Assembly: GCA_021846965.1 (NCBI GenBank)
Contig: JAJZWA010000028.1
Coordinates: 1-46,592, forward strand
DNA: 46,592 bases
DNA from: Pseudomonadota bacterium
GTDB lineage: Bacteria; Pseudomonadota; Gammaproteobacteria; Burkholderiales; Burkholderiaceae_C
Direction of reading: 5' to 3'
The translations under genes were made by a program, and so were the position numbers. Below, piece by piece: positions 7,789 to 16,057 of this stretch (within the stretch, counting starts at the first letter, position 1; each line of letters opens with the position of its first letter). Under the pieces are notes generated by a model. That model saw only the letters and a program-made list of their open reading frames with translations. It made no database searches and was not told where the DNA came from.

Positions 7789-9786
7789 ATGCCCATCACC
7801 AGCGAGACTTCCCAGCCCGCGGACTCCGCCTCGCCCTTTCCCGCGGCGGAGACGGCGCCCTTTGTCAGCAGCCTGCCGCCGAGCCGCAACCAGCGGCGCG
7901 CGGCCGCGGCCGCCGCCATCGCGCTGCTCCTGATCGCTGCGGCCTCGCTGCCCGCGCTGCACATCCACCTCGCTCCCTTGCGCATGCTGGTGCCGGCGTA
8001 CCAGGCCGCCATGGCCATGCTGGCCCTGATCACTGCCTGGCTGTTGCTGACCCAGGCGCGCATCCTGCGATCGCGAGCGCTGCTCCTGCTCAGCGCCTGT
8101 TACTGGTTCTCGGCACTCATGGCCGTGCTGCACGGCCTGAGCTTCCCGGGCCTGCGCGATGGTGGGGGCTCGTGGCTGCCGCTGGGCCATTCGCAAAGCA
8201 CGGCCTGGCTGTTCTTTCTCTGGCATGGTGGATTCGCGCTGGGCATCGGCGGCTACGCGCTGGCCGCGCCGCTGCACGCGCTGGGCGAAGCGCCGACGCT
8301 ACGCGCCGCCAGCGTGGCGCTGGCCTGGGGCCTGGGCGGCCTGGCCGCGCTGGTCTGCGCGGCCATCGCCACCGTCGGCGCGACCTGGCTGCCGCCGCTG
8401 ATGAGTGGCGACGGCGATCTTCGCGCCAAGACCTGGGTGGCCCTGGGCGCCTTGGCCGCCTGCGTGCTGGCGCTGGCGCTGCTGGCATGGCGCCGCGGCA
8501 CGCGCACCGTGCTGGATCTGTGGCTGCACCTGACCCTGGCGGCCTGGCTGCTGGCCGTGCTGCTGGCCGGGGTGCTCAACCACGGGCGTTTCGACATGGG
8601 CTGGTACGTCGGTCGCCTGTGCAGCCTGATGGCGGATTTCACGGTGCTGCTCGCCTTGTTGCTGGAGAACGGCAAGGTGTACGCGCGCCTGGCCGATGAG
8701 CACCGCCGGGAGTACGCGTGGAGCCGCCAGCGCCTGCAGGAGAGCGAGCAACGCTTTCGTACCGTGTTCGACCACGCGACGGTGGCCATGAGCGTGCACG
8801 ATGCCACCACCGGAGCCCTGCTGCAGGCCAACGCGCGTGCCTTGCAATCCTGCGGCGGCAGCCTGGAGCTGGCGCAGCGCGATGCGCCGCAAGACACGGT
8901 GCGCGCCTTCGCCTGCGCCGCCCCCGAGGCACTGATACGCGCAGCCGCCACAGCGCCAAGCCGCGTGGAATGGCATAGCCGACGCTCCGACGGGGCGGAC
9001 TACTGGGAGGAGGTGCTGCTGACGCCCGTCGTGCTCGATGGATGCCCGCGTGTGCTCGCGGTGGCCAGCGACGTCACCGAGCGCAAGGAATTGCAGCGTC
9101 AGATCCTCGAGGTCAGCACGGCCGAACAGGAGCGCATCGGACGCGAGGTGCACGACGGCATCGGCCAGCAGCTCACCGCGATCAGCCTGCTCGCCAGGGC
9201 CCTGCAGCGCCGCTTGCAGCAGGCGGGCCACGAGCCCGAGGCCGAGTCCCTGGGTCAGCTGCAGTTGCATCTCGAGTCCACGCTGCAACAGACACGTGCG
9301 CTCGCGCGCGGTCTGGCCCCGGTGGACATCGATCGTCACGACCTGCCCGAGGCCCTGCGCGAGCTGGCCGGGCAGGTGCGCGAGACCACGGGGCTGGCCT
9401 GTCATTACGCGGGACCGCAGCAATTCGAGCTGCCGCGGGCCGAGCAGGCGCGGCATCTGTTCCGCATCGCGCAGGAGGGCGTGTCCAACGCGCTGCGCCA
9501 CGCCGAGGCCACGGCCCTGCAGATCCGCCTGGAGCCGCAGGACCACGCCCTGGTGCTGCAGGTGCTGGACGACGGGCGCGGCGTCGCGGCTCCTGCCGCC
9601 CAGCGCGGGCGCCTGGGCCTGCACATCATGGCCTATCGGGCGGATGCGCTGGGCGCGCGCCTGTATGTGCGACGCCGGGCCGCCGGGGGCACCGAAGTGC
9701 GTTGCGAGCTCCCCCTGCCCGGCTCGCCGCCGGCTCCGCCCCCGCGAAACGGTGGCTGCGCAAGCCCGGTTGCTTCGTTACAGTAG
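7789..9786 (+). CDS. Membrane sensor histidine kinase (MASE4-like, PAS, HisKA_3)
   Basis: About 665 residues. Residues 40-300 form a multi-helix membrane sensor resembling MASE4 (ending WYVGRLCSLMADFTVLLALLLE). A PAS-like segment follows (about 320-440), then a NarX/DesK-type dimerisation domain with the phosphoacceptor His455 in GREVHDGIGQQL, and a HATPase domain (EGVSNALRH near 567, DDGRGV, GLHIM). Kinases of this subfamily usually phosphorylate a LuxR-type regulator, but none is adjacent, so it is an orphan here. The ATG at 7789 is used; an in-frame GTG at 7774 is possible. Neither has a clear ribosome site. The signal is not deducible. Confidence 0.8.
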   Translation: MPITSETSQPADSASPFPAAETAPFVSSLPPSRNQRRAAAAAAIALLLIAAASLPALHIHLAPLRMLVPAYQAAMAMLALITAWLLLTQARILRSRALLLLSACYWFSALMAVLHGLSFPGLRDGGGSWLPLGHSQSTAWLFFLWHGGFALGIGGYALAAPLHALGEAPTLRAASVALAWGLGGLAALVCAAIATVGATWLPPLMSGDGDLRAKTWVALGALAACVLALALLAWRRGTRTVLDLWLHLTLAAWLLAVLLAGVLNHGRFDMGWYVGRLCSLMADFTVLLALLLENGKVYARLADEHRREYAWSRQRLQESEQRFRTVFDHATVAMSVHDATTGALLQANARALQSCGGSLELAQRDAPQDTVRAFACAAPEALIRAAATAPSRVEWHSRRSDGADYWEEVLLTPVVLDGCPRVLAVASDVTERKELQRQILEVSTAEQERIGREVHDGIGQQLTAISLLARALQRRLQQAGHEPEAESLGQLQLHLESTLQQTRALARGLAPVDIDRHDLPEALRELAGQVRETTGLACHYAGPQQFELPRAEQARHLFRIAQEGVSNALRHAEATALQIRLEPQDHALVLQVLDDGRGVAAPAAQRGRLGLHIMAYRADALGARLYVRRRAAGGTEVRCELPLPGSPPAPPPRNGGCASPVASLQ

Positions 9787-9863
9787 GAGCGGGGTCGCGA
9801 GCCGCGGGCCGGGCAAGCTCCCCCGCATGAATTCGGCGAATACGGGAACACGAAAACCAGACC

Positions 9864-10880
9864 ATGGGCCTTCTCGACTTTGCACGCCGCCTCGGCATGC
9901 GCGCAGCCACGCAACCGGGCGCGCAGCCGGGCGCACAGTCCGGTGCCACCTCGGTCGCGCCGTCCCAGGCACCCTCCCGAGCTTCCTCCCCGCACCCTGC
10001 GCAAGCCACGCCGGCCCACCACCTGGGCCCCGCCGACGCACGAGCCCAGGCGCCCGCGGGCTCGAACCCGGCCATGCCGGGAGACGCGTGCCGATTCTTC
10101 GCCTATGCCACGGGGCAGGCCTGCGTGAGCGAACGCGGCATCAGCGCCGTGGAGCGCGAGGTACTGCAGACCATCGACCAGGTGCTGGAGACCCCGCGCG
10201 CGCTGTCCAGCTGGATTCCGCGCCCGCCGGCGGTGCTGCCGCGCCTGCTGGCCTGCCTGCGTGACGACGAGGCCTCGCTGCGCGAAGCCTGCTCGCTGAT
10301 CCGGGCCGATCCCTACCTGGCCGCGGAGGTGCTGCGCCTGGCGAATTCCGCGCGCCACCAGCATGGCACCCCGGTCACGGAGCTGGAGCGCGCGGTGACG
10401 CGCGTGGGCATCGAGGGCCTGCGACGCACCGTCAGCGCCAGCCTCGTGCGTCCCTTGTTCGACACCATGCGCGAGCCACTGCTGGGCCAGGCCCTGCCGC
10501 GCCTGTGGGCGCACGCGCAGACCAAGAGCGACTGGTGCCAGGCGATGGCGAGCGACCGCGGCGTGGACGCCTTCGACGCCTACCTCGCCGGACTCACCCA
10601 CAACCTGGGCTGGATCGGCGCGCTCAAGGCCCTGGGACGCACCGCGGCGTTGAGCAACCCGCAAAACGCGCAGGGCTACAGCACCGAGTTCGCGCTGGCG
10701 CTGGGTCGGCGCAGCGAGCGCATGTTCGGTTGCAGCGCCGAGCAATGGCAGGTCAGCGAAGCCTTGTCACGCCTGGGTGCGGCCCTGCGGGAATGCAGCC
10801 TGGAGGACTTGCGCGAAGCCCTCGCCGAAGTCCTGCGCCAGGCCGACGCCCAGGCCACCCGCGAACTCGCGACCGCCTGA
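9864..10880 (+). CDS. HDOD-domain protein
   Basis: A 338-residue soluble protein. Residues 1-70 are a low-complexity Ala/Gln/Pro/Ser linker. From about 105 onward there is an HDOD-type helical domain: SSWIPRPPAVLPRLLACLRDDEASL, then IRADPYLAAEVLRLANSA and ELERAVTRVGIEGLRRTV, the usual HDOD core. HDOD proteins are non-catalytic relatives of HD phosphohydrolases and often act in c-di-GMP or two-component signalling. It lies beside and converges on rpfC, and an HD-GYP regulator is encoded next door, so a signalling role is plausible but inferred. Confidence 0.75.
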   Translation: MGLLDFARRLGMRAATQPGAQPGAQSGATSVAPSQAPSRASSPHPAQATPAHHLGPADARAQAPAGSNPAMPGDACRFFAYATGQACVSERGISAVEREVLQTIDQVLETPRALSSWIPRPPAVLPRLLACLRDDEASLREACSLIRADPYLAAEVLRLANSARHQHGTPVTELERAVTRVGIEGLRRTVSASLVRPLFDTMREPLLGQALPRLWAHAQTKSDWCQAMASDRGVDAFDAYLAGLTHNLGWIGALKALGRTAALSNPQNAQGYSTEFALALGRRSERMFGCSAEQWQVSEALSRLGAALRECSLEDLREALAEVLRQADAQATRELATA

Positions 10881-10891
10881 GGGGGCTTCCC

Positions 10892-13036
10892 TCAGAACCC
10901 CGCCGCCTGCTGCATGGTCTCGGCCACGATGCCGTGCAGCGCCTCGCGCGTACGGATGCTCGTGTCGCGCAATTCGGCGGCGATGCGCCCGCGGTTTTCC
11001 AGGAGGTAGGCGTCCTCGGTGCGCATTACGCCCAGCGCCATGTTCATCAGGCGCATGGCGCCGGTTTCCATGCACACGCCCTTGAGTGCGTGCCCTGCGT
11101 CGCGCGCCGCCTGCACGTCCCCGCCGGCCAGTGCCTCCAGGATGCGCGCGGTGTTGGCCTCGATGTCCTCGGAGGCTCGATCCAGCAGTTCCTTGATGAA
11201 TACCTGACGGGTGCCGATCTGGCGCAGGCGGTCGATGACCGCCAGGTCGACGAACACCACCGGCACGGGACGCAGATGCGCGGCACCGGCCGCGGGCGCG
11301 GCCGCCGCCGCGCTCGAGCCCGCCGTGGGCGCCTCGCCCTGCCCTTGGGCCAGCAACGCGTCCGCTCCGGAGTCGCCTTCGCAGGCGGCCCGGATCGCCG
11401 CTCGCAACTCCCGCAGGCGCACCGGTTTGGTCAGTACGCCGAGCGCGCCGGTGTTGCGCAGCTTCTCGCCCGTCACCGCGGTGGCATCGGCCGTGAGGAA
11501 ATACGCAGGAGCCGCGTCGCGGCGCCCGAAGCGGTAGGTCTGCAGCAGCACGCTGCCGTCCATGGCGCCGAGGTTGTAGTCCAGCAACAGCAGGTCGAAG
11601 CGATCCGGCCCGGAGAGAATGTCCAGCGCCTGTTCTCCGCTGGCCGCCGTGACCACCGAATGGCCTTCGCGCTGCAACAGTTCCTCCAGCAGATAGCGAT
11701 TGGTCTGGTTGTCGTCCACCACCAGGATGCGCCGCCGATCCACGTCCTCTGCCAGCAGTTCGTCGTCCAGGTTGGCCTGGCGCTCCTCGGGCCTGGCCTT
11801 GCGCGTGCGCTGCATGCGCAGGTCGAACCAGAAGGTGCTGCCCATGCCGATTTCCGAGATCAGGCGCAGGTCCCCGCCCATGAGCTCGACCGCCTGCTTG
11901 CTGATCGCCAGCCCCAGCCCGGCGCCTTCGGAATGGGAGTTCGAATGGCCGGGCACCTGCACGAAGGGATCGAAGATGCGTTGCTGGAACTCCTTGGCGA
12001 TGCCCATGCCGGTGTCGCGGACGCTGAAACGGATGGTGTAGGCGTCGTCATGCTGCTGCAGCATGGAGATCTGCAGGGCCACCGACCCGAAATCGGTGAA
12101 TTTCACGGCATTGCCCAGCAGGTTGATCAGCACGCGCACCAGCCAGTGCTGATCGCCGAGCACGGCGTCGGTGATGCGCGGGTCCAGGGTCGCGGAAAAC
12201 GCCAGGCCCTTCTTCTGGGCCTTCATTTCCACCGAGGCGCGCACCACCTCGAGCTGCTGCTCCAGGTCCACGGTGTCGACCGACAGCGTGAGCTTGCCCA
12301 CCGACAGCCGGCTCTGGTCGAGCAGGGCGTTGATGTCCGACAGCAGATGCGAGCTCAGCGAAAGGATGGTCTCCGCCAGGCGCTTCTGGCGCTGGTTGGG
12401 AATCTCGTTGCGCAGCAGTTCCGCGGCGTTGGAGATGCCTCCCAGCGGCGTGCGCAATTCGTGGCTGGCGCGCGCCAGCAACTCGCTCTTGGCCATGCTC
12501 TCGCTTTCCGCATAGCGCAGCGCCAGGTAGAGCTTGTCCATCAGGATCCCGACATAGCCGGGGATGATCACGATGGAAATCATGCACGACAGCCAGAAAC
12601 TGATGTGATCGCGCCAGTAGGGCACCAGCGGCCCCATGGCCAGGCCCACCAGCGAGGCCACCTGCGAGCTGTGCATGATGCCCTTGCTTCCCGTGCGCAT
12701 GCCGTAGCCGATGGCCGAGAACACGTAGAACGGAACCACCAGTTGCGCATAGGGGCCCAGCACCAGGGTCCAGCCGGTCAGCACCGCCGCGTCGGCCACG
12801 GCGCACAGGTGCAGCAGCCAGTCCGGGAAGCGGAACTGGCGGCGCAGGCCGATGACGTAGATCGCCCCCGCGTACACCATGTGCGCGATCCCCACCGCCA
12901 CCGCGTAGCGCGGCATGGTGTGGGTGAAATGAAAGGCGCTGAGCCCCAGCAAAATGATCGCGCCGCCGAAGACCAGGCGCACGATCACCTGCCCGCGCAA
13001 TGCGGCGACGCGATCGAAGATGACGGGCCTTTGCAT
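10892..13036 (-). CDS. rpfC: RpfC-like hybrid sensor kinase (DSF receptor)
   Basis: A 714-residue hybrid kinase with the order known for the DSF receptor RpfC. It has several membrane helices without a large periplasmic loop (about 15-170), a HisKA domain with His192 in ARASHELRTPLGG, a HATPase domain (LLGNAVKFTD, DTGMGI, GAGLGLAISK), a receiver domain with Asp486 in LLLLDYNLGAMDG and Lys537, and a C-terminal HPt domain with His649 in DAGHALKGVCMETGA. In Xanthomonas RpfC senses cis-2-unsaturated fatty acids and phosphorelays to RpfG. The ATG at 13036 has AGAGGA upstream. It lies 53 bases downstream of rpfG on the same strand and near an RpfF synthase gene, which strongly supports the assignment. 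Confidence 0.88.
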   Translation of the reverse strand: MQRPVIFDRVAALRGQVIVRLVFGGAIILLGLSAFHFTHTMPRYAVAVGIAHMVYAGAIYVIGLRRQFRFPDWLLHLCAVADAAVLTGWTLVLGPYAQLVVPFYVFSAIGYGMRTGSKGIMHSSQVASLVGLAMGPLVPYWRDHISFWLSCMISIVIIPGYVGILMDKLYLALRYAESESMAKSELLARASHELRTPLGGISNAAELLRNEIPNQRQKRLAETILSLSSHLLSDINALLDQSRLSVGKLTLSVDTVDLEQQLEVVRASVEMKAQKKGLAFSATLDPRITDAVLGDQHWLVRVLINLLGNAVKFTDFGSVALQISMLQQHDDAYTIRFSVRDTGMGIAKEFQQRIFDPFVQVPGHSNSHSEGAGLGLAISKQAVELMGGDLRLISEIGMGSTFWFDLRMQRTRKARPEERQANLDDELLAEDVDRRRILVVDDNQTNRYLLEELLQREGHSVVTAASGEQALDILSGPDRFDLLLLDYNLGAMDGSVLLQTYRFGRRDAAPAYFLTADATAVTGEKLRNTGALGVLTKPVRLRELRAAIRAACEGDSGADALLAQGQGEAPTAGSSAAAAAPAAGAAHLRPVPVVFVDLAVIDRLRQIGTRQVFIKELLDRASEDIEANTARILEALAGGDVQAARDAGHALKGVCMETGAMRLMNMALGVMRTEDAYLLENRGRIAAELRDTSIRTREALHGIVAETMQQAAGF

Positions 13037-13089
13037 GTCTGATTCCTCTTTCGGCCGCGCCGCGGGGCAGGCCGCGGCGCGCTCCCGGT

Positions 13090-14160
13090 TTACTGGAACG
13101 TGCGTTGGATGGTCAATATCCGCGATTTATGCGAGAGGAAGGCCTGCACGAAATCCGGGTCCAGGTGTTTTCCGGACTGCTCGCGCAGATAACCCTCGGC
13201 CTGCTCGTAGCTCCAGGGCTCCTTGTAGGGGCGCCTCGAGGTCAGCGCATCGTAGACGTCGACCACCGCCAGAATCCGTGCCGACACCGGGATGTCATTT
13301 CCGGCCAGATGATCCGGATAACCGCTTCCGTCGAATTTCTCATGGTGCGAGCGGGCAATTTCCGCGGCCACCATCAGGGGTTCGGAATCCCCCCCCGCCA
13401 GCATGGCGTGACCGATGATGGTATGGGTCCGCATGACATCCCATTCCTCCACCGTAAGCGTACGTCGGGCCAATAAAATACTGTCTGGTATCGCAACCTT
13501 CCCGATATCGTGCAGCGGGGAAGCCAGTTCCATCATCGACGCATAGGTGTCGTCGAAGCCCAGCCCGCGCGCCAGCACGGAGGCGTAGCGCCCGATACGT
13601 GACAGATGCGCTCCGGTGTCGGTGTCGCGCTGCTCGGCCACCTTGGCCAGGCGCAGCAGGGTCTCCATCTTCTTCTTCTGCAGGTCCGCCACGACCTGCT
13701 CCACCTTGCGCTCGAGGGACTGGGCATGCTGCAGGGTCGCCAGCTGGAAGCGCCGCATGTTCAGCAGGTTGCGACAGCGCGCCGCGCATTCGCGGTAGTC
13801 GAGCGGACGGTTCAGATAATCGTTCGCCCCGGCATCGAAGGCCTCGTAGCGGATTTGCACATCCTCGACCGCGGTAATGCAGACGATGGGTGGCTCATGC
13901 AGATGCTCCAGCGCCCGCAAGGCGCGCACCAGTTCCACGCCCGTCATTTGCGGCATGCGATAATCGGTGAGCACCAGGTCGACATCGTGCGTCTGCGCGA
14001 ATTCGACGGCCGCGAAGGGGTCGCAGAAGGCCACGACCTGCCCCTCCGGACAGAAGCCGCGCGCGATTTCCGTCAGGAGATGACAATTCGTCGGCTGGTC
14101 ATCGACGATCAGCACGACCGGCTTGCGCCCCCAGCGATCGCTCATGTTGCCAAGATCCAT
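13090..14160 (-). CDS. rpfG: RpfG-like HD-GYP response regulator
   Basis: A 356-residue regulator: receiver domain (phosphoacceptor Asp66 in LTDYRMPQMTG), a coiled linker (about 140-170), then an HD-GYP c-di-GMP phosphodiesterase domain with HD at 217-218 (SPLHDIGKVAIPD) and HHEKFDGSGYP at 272-282. Phosphorylation by RpfC is expected to activate c-di-GMP breakdown. The receiver reads YLNRP where most receivers have a lysine before the proline. The ATG at 14160 has GAGG nine bases upstream; the later Met (14145) has none. It is the first gene of rpfG-rpfC and divergent from the ACP gene. Confidence 0.9.
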   Translation of the reverse strand: MDLGNMSDRWGRKPVVLIVDDQPTNCHLLTEIARGFCPEGQVVAFCDPFAAVEFAQTHDVDLVLTDYRMPQMTGVELVRALRALEHLHEPPIVCITAVEDVQIRYEAFDAGANDYLNRPLDYRECAARCRNLLNMRRFQLATLQHAQSLERKVEQVVADLQKKKMETLLRLAKVAEQRDTDTGAHLSRIGRYASVLARGLGFDDTYASMMELASPLHDIGKVAIPDSILLARRTLTVEEWDVMRTHTIIGHAMLAGGDSEPLMVAAEIARSHHEKFDGSGYPDHLAGNDIPVSARILAVVDVYDALTSRRPYKEPWSYEQAEGYLREQSGKHLDPDFVQAFLSHKSRILTIQRTFQ

Positions 14161-14363
14161 CGCGAAACACCTCGATTTCTACAAGTTAGGGGGCCGCGGC
14201 CTACACACTGCAAGCAACACCGCCGCACTACCATCCCACACCACCTCACTACCCTTGCGAAGCCGCTACGGCAGGTCGCCGGATCAAAGTCCGGGCGGCT
14301 TCGTGCTTGTCTTGTCACGCGGTTTCGGTTAGGCTGCAGCAAACCATGTTACAGGAAAATTCG
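14161..14363. promoter_or_regulatory. Divergent intergenic region between rpfG and the ACP gene
   Basis: About 200 bases that must carry the promoters of both the minus rpfG-rpfC unit and the plus ACP-ketosynthase pair. No consensus -24/-12 or strong -35/-10 pair was recognised here. Confidence 0.5.
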
Positions 14364-14630
14364 ATGGACGCCCGATGGACTGAAGAAAATATTATCGAAC
14401 TCTTGAAGAAGACGGTTTTCGATACCTTTGACATCGATCTTTCCGAGGCCACTCCTCAAACGTCGGTATCCGATATCGGGCTCGATTCCATGGCCGTGCT
14501 GGACGTGATCATGACCGTCGAGGACACGATCGGAATCAAGCTGGGGCGGATCGAACTGCCCAAGAACCCCTCCCTGCAAGACGTCGCGGCCATGGTCGCG
14601 CGCAACGTCGAGGCGCGCGCCAATGAGTGA
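14364..14630 (+). CDS. Acyl carrier protein, DSF-cluster associated
   Basis: An 88-residue acyl carrier protein. The 4'-phosphopantetheine serine is Ser42 in DIGLDSMAVLDVI. The rest is the acidic four-helix pattern of the family. The ATG at 14364 is preferred because AGGA lies eight bases upstream; an in-frame ATG at 14346 has a poorly placed site. It overlaps the following ketoacyl synthase by eight bases and sits between the DSF sensor pair and the DSF synthase. This suggests a carrier dedicated to signal biosynthesis rather than the housekeeping AcpP. That specialisation is inference. Confidence 0.9.
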   Translation: MDARWTEENIIELLKKTVFDTFDIDLSEATPQTSVSDIGLDSMAVLDVIMTVEDTIGIKLGRIELPKNPSLQDVAAMVARNVEARANE

Positions 14631-15843
14631 GATCGCAATCACCGGGATCGGTGTGGTCTCGCCGATCGGCAGCAGCGCTTCCGAGGTGTCCCAAAGCCTT
14701 TCGAACCTTCGTTCCGGGGTTCGTGTTTTCGAATCCCCGGAGCTCTCCCGTCCGTTTCCGGTCGCCCCGGTCGACGCGCAATTCCGCGACCGCTTCAGCC
14801 GAGTCGAACTACCGTTCCTCGATCGTACAACCCAAATGGCCCTGGTTGCCGCAAGACAGGCCGCGGAAAGTGCTGGAATTGTGGACTATTCCACACTCGG
14901 CGAACGTGCGGGGGTGTTTTACGGCACGGTGCGCGGCGGCGGCACAACGGAATGGGAGGGAATCCGGCAGTTCTATATCGAGGGACGGCGCACGACCAAG
15001 CCCTACGTGATCATGGGCTGCATGAACAACGCGGCCGCCTCCTTCATCTCCATCCACCACAAGGTCTTCGGGCCCACCGCCTGCCATTCCTCGGCCTGTT
15101 CCTCCTCGGGCGCGGCGATCGCCGACGCCTGCCGGCACATCGCCAGCGGCGAGATCGACATCGCCTTCGCCGGCGGCGCCGAATCGGCGCTGATGCCCGT
15201 GTTCCTCGGCGCCTGGGACGGACTGCGCGCGCTGGCCGAGGTGGATGCCGACCCCTCGCGCAGCTGCAAGCCCTTCTCCGCCCAGCGCACGGGCCTGGTG
15301 CTCGGAGAAGGCAGCGTGTTCTTCATGCTGGAGTCGCGGGCGCACGCCGAGGCGCGCGGCGCGAACATCCTGGGCTACATCGAGGGCTGGGGCATCGCCT
15401 CCGACGCCCACCACATCGGCGCCCCCCACCAGCGCGGGCAGATCGCCTCGCTGCGGGCCGCCCTGGCCAAGGCCGGCGTGGGTCCCGCGGACATCGATTA
15501 CATCAACGCCCATGCCACGGCCACCAAGGGAGGCGACCCTGTGGAGGTGTCCTCGCTCAAGGAAGTGTTCGGCGAGCACTGCGCGCGCATTCCCGTGAGT
15601 TCCACCAAGGCCCTGCACGGACACATGCTCGGCGCGGCCAGCGCCATGGAAATGCTGGCCTGCCTGCTGGCCATGCGCGACGGTTTCGTGCCGGCCACCG
15701 CGCACCTGGACGAGATCGACCCGGATTGCGAGGGCCTGAACCACGTCACCCAGCCCAACCTGCCCGGGACGGTGCGCCGCGCGCTGTCGCTGTCGGCGGG
15801 TTTTGGCGGCATCAACGCCGCGCTGGTGGTGCGCGCGCCCTGA
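14623..15843 (+). CDS. Beta-ketoacyl-ACP synthase (KAS I/II-like), DSF-cluster associated
   Basis: A 406-residue condensing enzyme that extends acyl-ACP with malonyl-ACP. The catalytic triad is visible: Cys159 in HSSACSSSG, His297 in NAHATATKGGDPVE, and Lys329 with His334 in STKALHGHMLGAA. The first His motif differs from the FabF consensus NAHGTSTPLND, so this is a divergent branch. The start overlaps the ACP stop region by eight bases, giving translational coupling and an ACP/KAS pair. A downstream gap of 214 bases carries a separate promoter for rpfF. The likely role is supplying or tailoring the acyl-ACP substrate of RpfF; the housekeeping FabF is expected elsewhere. Confidence 0.88.
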   Translation: MSEIAITGIGVVSPIGSSASEVSQSLSNLRSGVRVFESPELSRPFPVAPVDAQFRDRFSRVELPFLDRTTQMALVAARQAAESAGIVDYSTLGERAGVFYGTVRGGGTTEWEGIRQFYIEGRRTTKPYVIMGCMNNAAASFISIHHKVFGPTACHSSACSSSGAAIADACRHIASGEIDIAFAGGAESALMPVFLGAWDGLRALAEVDADPSRSCKPFSAQRTGLVLGEGSVFFMLESRAHAEARGANILGYIEGWGIASDAHHIGAPHQRGQIASLRAALAKAGVGPADIDYINAHATATKGGDPVEVSSLKEVFGEHCARIPVSSTKALHGHMLGAASAMEMLACLLAMRDGFVPATAHLDEIDPDCEGLNHVTQPNLPGTVRRALSLSAGFGGINAALVVRAP

Positions 15844-15992
15844 GCGCGGCGCCAAGGAGCCGACGCACCGGGGTCCGCGGAGCGCCGCAAGCTGCGGGAG
15901 CGGGGCCGTGATCGTCAATTTCTTGACGACTCCGTCCCTTCTCCGCGCCGCAAGGCCCGTGCGCGCAGGGGCTGGAACACGCAAGTAGCTGC

Positions 15993-16009
15993 TGGCATCG
16001 TCCTTGCTT
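15993..16009 (+). promoter_or_regulatory. Sigma-54 (-24/-12) promoter for rpfF
   Basis: TGGCATCGTCCTTGCTT matches the RpoN consensus: TGGCAY, five bases, TTGCW, with the invariant GG and GC correctly spaced. Transcription should start near 16019-16020, about 38 bases before the rpfF ATG at 16058. The activator is unknown; no enhancer-binding protein gene is present in the window. Confidence 0.7.
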
Positions 16010-16057
16010 GAAGGGTTCCGAGCGCCTGTGGAGGCGCATCTGCGAATCCCCCCGACC

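Noticed and set aside
10505..13042. 845-residue plus frame across the HDOD end and rpfC
   Set aside because: Low-complexity antisense reading of rpfC.
16004..16057. TTG-initiated N-terminal extension of rpfF
   Set aside because: The TTG falls within the sigma-54 -12 element, upstream of the predicted transcription start.
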